Below are positions 62,846 through 64,000 of a stretch of DNA of 64,000 bases, piece after piece. The stretch comes from Planctomycetota bacterium (GTDB lineage: Bacteria > Planctomycetota > Phycisphaerae > UBA1845 > UTPLA1): NCBI GenBank assembly GCA_016235815.1, contig JACRIM010000034.1, positions 62,001 to 126,000 on the forward strand, read 5' to 3'. The translations under genes were made by a program, and so were the position numbers. Under the pieces are notes generated by a model. The model saw nothing but the letters and a program-made list of their open reading frames with translations. It had not been told where the DNA came from and did no database searches. Position 1 is the stretch's first letter. Each line of letters starts with the position of its first letter.

Positions 62846-64000
62846 TCACGGCAATCCGCGCGTCTTGCGAACGATCCATTCGGCGATGATGAGTACGGCG
62901 AAGAGCACCACCATCACCGGTTTATCCCACAATGGCTCTTCGATGTCGTCGGGAATCTGCACGCTGCGATCCGGAATCTGCGCGGCCAGCGCGGCGAGAT
63001 CGTCGCCAGGCTTTGCAAAGCGGCCGCTCGTACGAGAGGCAATCATCCGAAGAAGCTCCGGATCGGCCTCGGGGCGAAGTCGTTCGTGATCGATCTGGGT
63101 AACACGAATGGCTGCGCCAAGTTTCTTGCAACCGTCGGTCTGTTCGGGCAATTGCGGGATAAGGTCGTAGTGGCCCGGCGCGTCGGCGGCGAAGTCGGCT
63201 TCGAAGTCGCGCGACCCGGGATGGGTGGGACGCAGGGCGACGCGCTGCGTGAGGCCGAGTTGCGCCTCCATGACCCGGAGCGTCATGTCGCCGACGTCGG
63301 TGGAAAGCACGCTTTCAGCGCCGGTGAGGCGAACGTGAACTCGCTGGCCGACCTCGTAATTGCGACGATCGACGTCAAGACGCCACGGGCAATCGGCGCC
63401 GAGGCGCCGATTGCGGGCGAGGGTGCGGATGATTCGAAGCCAGAGGGCCTCGTACTCTTGTTCACCGATGGATTGTCTCCAGCGCCAAAGATCATCCGTG
63501 CCGAGATAGAACGTTCTGCCGGCGCCGGCTCGTCCGAGTACGGCCAGCGGCATTGAGAGTGCCGCTCCGGTTGTTGTGGGATGCGTGAGCAACACGGTCG
63601 ATGCCGGCTGCGGGCCGAGCACGCGGGCGAACCAATACCACCCGGTGCCGGAGCCGACCCACTGGTCGGAATCATCATCGGCGGCGAGACCGAAGAGACC
63701 GCTCTGACGGCCCTCAATCGTCAGTTTCGGCGCATAGGTCTCGGCGATGCTTTGTTCGTAGCGGCCAAGGAATTCTGGGTCGATGCGAACGGGGAGCAGC
63801 TTTTCAAGCGGGGTCTGTCTCAGCCGGTGGGGCACGAACGATTCGCCCGCAATGAATGCGATTCCGGCCCCTTGTTGAGAGACGTGATCGGCCAGCATGG
63901 CGAGTTGCACGGGGCTGATCCAATCGCCGCGCGGGTCAATGTCGCCGAGGAGGATCACGTCGTAAGGTCGCAATTCCTCAACACTTTGGGGGAATCGACG
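62846..64000 (-). CDS. Envelope operon first gene, C-terminal part, runs off the window
   Basis: Open reading frame continues past the right edge, so the N-terminus is missing. The visible part begins (R)RFPQSVEELRPYDVILLGDIDP, a GATase-like Rossmann domain typical of membrane proteins encoded near vWA/MoxR genes, followed by beta domains and a C-terminal membrane helix (DKPVMVVLFAVLIIAEWIVRKTRG). It is probably a membrane scaffold protein of the operon. The stop is one base before the next gene's start. Confidence 0.65.
   Translation of the reverse strand, partial: RRFPQSVEELRPYDVILLGDIDPRGDWISPVQLAMLADHVSQQGAGIAFIAGESFVPHRLRQTPLEKLLPVRIDPEFLGRYEQSIAETYAPKLTIEGRQSGLFGLAADDDSDQWVGSGTGWYWFARVLGPQPASTVLLTHPTTTGAALSMPLAVLGRAGAGRTFYLGTDDLWRWRQSIGEQEYEALWLRIIRTLARNRRLGADCPWRLDVDRRNYEVGQRVHVRLTGAESVLSTDVGDMTLRVMEAQLGLTQRVALRPTHPGSRDFEADFAADAPGHYDLIPQLPEQTDGCKKLGAAIRVTQIDHERLRPEADPELLRMIASRTSGRFAKPGDDLAALAAQIPDRSVQIPDDIEEPLWDKPVMVVLFAVLIIAEWIVRKTRGLP

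Noticed and set aside
1-64000. CRISPR arrays, tRNA or rRNA genes, insertion sequences, integrases
   Set aside because: None were recognised when reading both strands. A covariance-model scan would be needed to exclude a tRNA with certainty.

Overview
The window is a GC-rich chromosomal segment from a member of the Planctomycetota, probably a Phycisphaerae-like lineage. The evidence is the combination of a pseudopilin ending in the H-X9-DG motif, a PEP-CTERM anchored protein, several secreted proteins with dockerin-like modules, small membrane proteins with a CxxCGY...CPECG zinc ribbon, and a peptidoglycan gene block with only part of the usual dcw order. The assignment to phylum is an inference from these families; no rRNA gene is present. 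No tRNA, rRNA, CRISPR array or insertion sequence was recognised.

Layout. 0-5.1 kb: a PLD-like nuclease with an altered catalytic motif, a purple-acid-phosphatase-like enzyme, prfB with a classic programmed +1 frameshift, and a protein with two WaaP-like kinase domains. 5.2-8.5 kb: a lower-GC accessory patch with a DNA methyltransferase fused to an Mrr-like nuclease, an unknown partner gene, a long non-coding stretch with a strong inverted repeat, and a possibly phage-related gene. 8.6-10.9 kb: a 115-bp direct repeat of the 5' end of an ABC-2 permease gene that flanks a translationally coupled pseudopilin/cytochrome c pair. 11.0-16.5 kb: murE-murF-mraY-ftsW. 16.6-19.7 kb: two secreted dockerin-type proteins, one a peptidylarginine/agmatine deiminase homologue. 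19.7-25.5 kb: three zinc-ribbon membrane proteins around transketolase and murA. 25.8-28.8 kb: a 964-residue cysteine-rich secreted modular protein with a strong bidirectional terminator behind it. 28.9-33.4 kb: smc, carrying an in-gene heptanucleotide tandem repeat, and a PEP-CTERM protein. 33.6-43.7 kb: lipoproteins, an acyl-CoA ligase, PilZ, MtfA, MaoC, a DUF5678-like/retropepsin-like pair, a hyaluronan-synthase-like GT2, a histidine kinase, an alpha/beta hydrolase and purN. 43.8-56.6 kb: another dockerin protein, GH3, a TlpA-like thioredoxin, bpt, DUF1579, HDOD, an RmlD-like reductase, folP and two polytopic glycosyltransferase-like proteins. 56.5-64.0 kb: a compact minus-strand operon of five envelope genes that runs off the right edge.

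Themes. Most genes concern the cell envelope: peptidoglycan precursors (murA, murE, murF, mraY, ftsW), surface glycan assembly and export, and a secretome marked by dockerin or PEP-CTERM tails. Ten TTGnnn-N16-18-TAnnnT promoters could be read by eye, and several of them fix start codons that the longest open frame would place too far upstream. The most unusual features are the heptamer repeat in the SMC hinge, the duplicated permease leader around the cytochrome/pseudopilin pair, the mosaic methyltransferase-nuclease, and the five-gene envelope operon.
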